Below, in pieces: positions 61,161 to 64,000 of a stretch of 64,000 nucleotides of DNA. A program made the translations under genes and the position numbers. The stretch covers positions 248,001 through 312,000 of the forward strand of contig DATETJ010000009.1 of NCBI GenBank assembly GCA_035283685.1. Reading direction: 5' to 3'. The stretch's first letter is position 1. Every line of letters starts with the position of its first letter. Origin of the DNA: Candidatus Bathyarchaeia archaeon. GTDB taxonomy: Archaea > Thermoproteota > Bathyarchaeia > Bathyarchaeales > Bathyarchaeaceae. The notes beneath the pieces are model-generated. The model saw only the letters and a list, made by a program, of their open reading frames with translations. It searched no databases and was not told where the DNA came from.

Positions 61161-62632
61161 AGGAGCCACCCAACATGCGGCTGTACAAAAAAGAAGGCAA
61201 CACGATTCAGATCTTAAGCTTCCCAAACGAAACAGTCGAAAAAAGCGACTACCTACTCATCGAAGACCCTCAGCAGAACCGAGCTCAAATCGTCCAAGTC
61301 ATAGACATCCAATTCGCCAACATACCCGGCTTAATCGAAGACCTACTACGCGACTCATCAAACGGCGAAAGCGAAGCAACAGGCTCAGACTACGACCCCT
61401 TAGAAATAGCCAGCCAAATCACCATCATACAAGACAGCCGCATACTCATATGCAAAATAAGAGCCAGCCTAGAAAAAGCACGCCTAACCACAGGCGGCAC
61501 ATGGCTACCCAGCAGAACACAATCAACCATAAAGCGCCTATCGACAACGACCCTGCTCAACCTCATCAAAATCAACCACGCATTACCCATCAACCTCGGC
61601 GAAACCAAAGACAACACCCAACTCAACATCGACGCCACAACCTTAGACGGCGCACTCAACATCGTCACAGGAAAAAAAGGCACAGGCAAATCACACCTGT
61701 CAAAAATCCTTGTCTTAGGCTTGATCCAACACGGCGCACCCACAGTCGTACTCGACCTAAACGGAGAATACGCACAAATAGGCTACGAAGCCAACGGCAC
61801 AAAAAACCAGCACCACAACAAAATCCATGTGCTCACACCCGGCAGCAACTTCAAAGTAACCTTAGCCCAAATGAAACTCCGCGTCATCATGAACATACTC
61901 ATCCACGCATTGAACCTGCCCGGCACATCAGCCAGAGAATTCAAACGCATCTGGCAAGTGCTCGATGAAAGAGCCGAACTAACCCTAAAAAACCTAGGCG
62001 AAGCACTACGCAACCTCAAATGCAACCAACACGTCAAAGACGCCCTCCACTCACGCTACTACGCACTCATCAACTCAGGCTTCTTCACAGACAACCCGTC
62101 ACAAGCCTTGAACCTAGAAGACCACTTCTATAGCATCCGCAACGGCGGCAGCCTAGTCATCAACCTACGCGACACAGCATTACTCGACCGCCAAATCGTA
62201 GTAGAATACATGCTAGGCAAACTCACCGACCTCCTAACCCAACACAAACTCAAAGCTGTCTTCCTATTCGCCGAAGAAGCCCACCTCTACCTACGCGAAA
62301 CCTACTGGGACGACATCGTAACCCGCATGAGACACCACGGCGTATTCACAACATTCATCACCAACCAACCCGACACCATAAGAGAAAACATCTACCGCCA
62401 AGCAGACAACATATTCCTCTTCAACTTCACCAACGAACACGACCTCGAAACCGTAAGCCGCGCAGCCAAAGTCGATGCAGAAACCGTCAAATCCATAGCC
62501 GCAGACCTACCACCCCAACACTGCATACTCTTAGGCAACGCAGTCAAAGACTTCCCACTCGTAGCCAGAGTACGCAGCCTAAACGTGCAAACAATGGGAC
62601 AAACACGACTATTCTTTACCACGAAGGGCTAG
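61157..62632 (+). CDS. herA: HerA DNA-translocating ATPase
   Basis: The 491-residue product is a canonical HerA: Walker A GKKGTGKSHLSK (about residue 172), VVLDLNGEYAQIG, Walker B AVFLFAEEAHLYL and the arginine-finger region NLRDTALLDRQIV. It forms a hexamer that pumps DNA into NurA during end resection. It overlaps nurA by 4 bases. Mre11 is encoded 1.3 kb downstream in the same direction. Confidence 0.94.
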   Translation: MKEPPNMRLYKKEGNTIQILSFPNETVEKSDYLLIEDPQQNRAQIVQVIDIQFANIPGLIEDLLRDSSNGESEATGSDYDPLEIASQITIIQDSRILICKIRASLEKARLTTGGTWLPSRTQSTIKRLSTTTLLNLIKINHALPINLGETKDNTQLNIDATTLDGALNIVTGKKGTGKSHLSKILVLGLIQHGAPTVVLDLNGEYAQIGYEANGTKNQHHNKIHVLTPGSNFKVTLAQMKLRVIMNILIHALNLPGTSAREFKRIWQVLDERAELTLKNLGEALRNLKCNQHVKDALHSRYYALINSGFFTDNPSQALNLEDHFYSIRNGGSLVINLRDTALLDRQIVVEYMLGKLTDLLTQHKLKAVFLFAEEAHLYLRETYWDDIVTRMRHHGVFTTFITNQPDTIRENIYRQADNIFLFNFTNEHDLETVSRAAKVDAETVKSIAADLPPQHCILLGNAVKDFPLVARVRSLNVQTMGQTRLFFTTKG

Positions 62633-62736
62633 AGCAAAACAATGAACTCCATCGCTCATCCCGCCCTTGCCTCTAAGAGGCGACACTCCGAGAAAGCGTA
62701 ATAAGGTTTCCTGCCTCATAGATTGGCAAGACTACC

Positions 62737-63018
62737 ATGCCCGAATCATTTGAAGTTATACGGTTTGCTGGAAAGGCGCCTACCCAGATCTCTCAGCACA
62801 TAAAAGATGGCATCACAGAAGATTTTGTCAGGCGAAGGGTTTTGTTGGCTCTAGAAAAAGAAAAGGAGCATCTTGCAGACGGCTCATTCAAACTGACCTA
62901 CCTTGTAAGAAAGGGCAAGGCTTCACCTCTTCTAGTCGAAATCTACGTCAGAGAGAAATGGCACAATAGGTTAATACACGAGTACATTGTCTATGGTTTA
63001 CACGTGAGGAGAAAATAA
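62737..63018 (+). CDS. Unknown small protein downstream of herA
   Basis: The 93-residue product starts with a strand (SFEVIRFAGKAPTQISQHIK) and continues with charged helices and strands (VRRRVLLALEKEKEHLADGS, LLVEIYVREKWHNRLIHEYI). I do not recognise the family. It lies between herA and mre11 and may belong to the repair cluster. A palindrome GCCTC-TAA-GAGGC at 62669-62681 separates it from herA. Confidence 0.55.
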   Translation: MPESFEVIRFAGKAPTQISQHIKDGITEDFVRRRVLLALEKEKEHLADGSFKLTYLVRKGKASPLLVEIYVREKWHNRLIHEYIVYGLHVRRK

Positions 63019-63037
63019 CCTGACCCAAATCATAAAG

Positions 63038-63328
63038 ATGGAAACCAACGAAGTAGAAATACCGAAAGACATGCTATCTCAGGTTCCCAGAGTTAGACAT
63101 CTAAGGGCATACGCCTTGTCAAAAAACACAATAGCATTAAGTTTCCACCCCGTTCACGAATGGGCTAAAAAAGCGCTTTGGCAAGGCGAAGTAGAGTTTA
63201 AAAAAACCGACGACTCCATCATAGTTCACCTGCCTCCTCCACTAAGCAGTTTCTACAACATCACGCAAGATAACATAACCATCTCAACCTCTCAAAAAAC
63301 AAACACCATACAAATCGACATAACATAA
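63038..63328 (+). CDS. Unknown small protein in the repair cluster
   Basis: The 96-residue product has an alternating strand-rich sequence (LRAYALSKNTIALSFHPVHE, GEVEFKKTDDSIIVHLPPPL). No family is recognised. It starts 19 bases after the preceding gene stop, so both are probably co-transcribed. Confidence 0.5.
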   Translation: METNEVEIPKDMLSQVPRVRHLRAYALSKNTIALSFHPVHEWAKKALWQGEVEFKKTDDSIIVHLPPPLSSFYNITQDNITISTSQKTNTIQIDIT

Positions 63329-63363
63329 CATCAAACAACATGCAAACAAAGAGAACAAACCGA

Positions 63364-63819
63364 CTATTTTTCACCACTAAGAGCAGCTAACTCCATAATC
63401 CTTTCACGATGCTTCGCATAAAACTCCCGAAAAGACCTAGTCAAATTAACTTTCTCCACTTCATCCAACGAAACCCACTTAGCCTCTAAGATGTCGCTAG
63501 CCGTCTTCAACTCCCCGCCCACAATGCGCGCAAAAAAGTTAACCACCACAAAATGATACTGAATCCGCCCGTTATCGTCCAACGTAACGCTGTCAAACAC
63601 ATCCATAAGCTTCACAGCCTCAACATCAAAACCCACTTCCTCCTTTGTTTCACGCACCATTGCATCCTGCACGTTCTCGCCTAATTCCACCATCCCCCCA
63701 GGAATACTCCACTTGCCTAAACCCGGCTGAGCCCCACGCCGAACAAGCAAAAGCCTACCCTCCCGCAGAATCAAAGCGCCAGTGCCCACCAAAGGGCGAG
63801 TCGGATACTCCCTACTCAC
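63364..63819 (-). CDS. Nudix hydrolase
   Basis: The 151-residue product has the complete Nudix box G-x5-E-x7-R-E-x2-E-E-x-G (GGMVELGENVQDAMVRETKE, then EVGF). It should cleave a nucleoside diphosphate linked to another group; ADP-ribose or damaged nucleotides are possible. It is divergently placed to mre11. Confidence 0.9.
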   Translation of the reverse strand: MSREYPTRPLVGTGALILREGRLLLVRRGAQPGLGKWSIPGGMVELGENVQDAMVRETKEEVGFDVEAVKLMDVFDSVTLDDNGRIQYHFVVVNFFARIVGGELKTASDILEAKWVSLDEVEKVNLTRSFREFYAKHRERIMELAALSGEK

Positions 63820-63922
63820 GCTTCAATCTTCCCCCAAAGAGCTGCAGTAGTTTCACAATGCTCTTATATTTAAAAGGAAACGCCTCAACTAGAATACAGC
63901 AAAAAGAGAGGAGACGCCCGGC

Positions 63923-64000
63923 TTGAAACCCTTCAGCTTCGTCCACGTTGCCGACATACACCTGGGATACGCACAATACAACTTGGACACGCGTCGCCAA
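63923..64000 (+). CDS. mre11: Mre11 nuclease, N-terminal part
   Basis: The last 78 bases open a frame with TTG and encode KPFSFVHVADIHLGYAQYN followed by LDTRRQ. The DxH motif (VADIHLG) is the first metal-binding signature of Mre11. The gene continues beyond the window. Together with nurA-herA this marks an archaeal end-resection cluster, normally completed by rad50. Confidence 0.85.
   Translation, partial: MKPFSFVHVADIHLGYAQYNLDTRRQ

Noticed and set aside
61450-61968. A 172-codon plus-strand frame inside herA
   Set aside because: The predicted peptide is nearly all Arg, His, Pro, Gln and Thr, the usual result of reading A/C-rich coding DNA in a wrong frame.
1-64000. Intact insertion sequences, rRNA genes, cdc6/orc1 or a classical origin
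   Set aside because: I found no complete transposase, no rRNA-like stretch, no initiator gene and no origin recognition boxes. Only the integrase remnant and short repeats suggest past mobility.

Overview
The window is archaeal chromosomal DNA. The evidence is the replication and repair set: MCM, a GINS subunit of the B-then-A domain order, the primase small subunit, RFC small and large clamp-loader subunits, Hel308, NurA-HerA and the start of Mre11. An initiator tRNA with a bulge-helix-bulge intron, many TTG/GTG starts and S-layer-like surface proteins with a C-terminal membrane anchor fit the same picture. A TACK-type archaeon, most likely a Bathyarchaeia lineage, is my inference from gene content; no search could be run. 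Several genes look imported from bacteria (class I GAPDH, methylglyoxal synthase, a glutaminyl cyclotransferase).

Layout. 1-3 kb: end of a large surface protein, a small membrane protein and an exosortase/archaeosortase-like protein. 3.5-8.1 kb: hel308 and mcm on the minus strand with a 22-nt tandem repeat between them. 8.1-13 kb: secreted proteins, namely an Asp-box protein and a seven-repeat propeller that share one C-terminal module. 13.4-16.5 kb: a broken uracil-DNA-glycosylase-like gene, a DDAH-like hydrolase and an EamA transporter. 16.5-19.4 kb: GINS and three toxin-antitoxin pairs. 19.4-24.5 kb: a duplicated gene fragment, a wHTH protein, a cytoplasmic HtrA-like protease, an FMN glutamate-synthase-like enzyme and a UlaG-like hydrolase. 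25-31 kb: a four-gene cassette with an SPFH/zinc-ribbon protein, a coiled-coil/PH-like/zinc-ribbon protein and a large HerA-like ATPase, followed by an integrase remnant and a decayed secreted-protein gene. 31.6-41.5 kb: primase, RFC, a GcvH/NADH-oxidase pair, GAPDH and PGK. 41.6 kb: initiator tRNA. 41.8-46.5 kb: PAC2, three paralogous wHTH proteins, an Lrp regulator, nitroreductase, Ogt and a VOC protein. 46.5-59.5 kb: an accessory stretch with small zinc-ribbon and membrane proteins, a glutaminyl cyclase, an eL22-like ribosomal protein, an A-type flavoprotein, HEPN/MNT, methylglyoxal synthase, duplicated coiled-coil surface proteins and four copies of a dispersed structured repeat. 59.5-64 kb: a fourth wHTH paralogue, nurA-herA, two unknown small genes, a Nudix hydrolase and the start of mre11.

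The strongest unusual signals are: (1) the initiator tRNA-Met, whose acceptor stem is interrupted by a 23-nt intron between nucleotides 4 and 5 with a canonical bulge-helix-bulge fold; (2) a five-copy, same-orientation intergenic repeat built around a conserved AGAAGAAGG/CCTTCTTCT hairpin, possibly a new small-RNA or non-autonomous element family; (3) the SPFH/PH/HerA-like cassette; (4) a likely eL22 homologue; (5) two copies of a palindromic promoter-proximal element shared by two small genes. The window also carries many gene remnants, so it has seen repeated duplication, insertion and decay.
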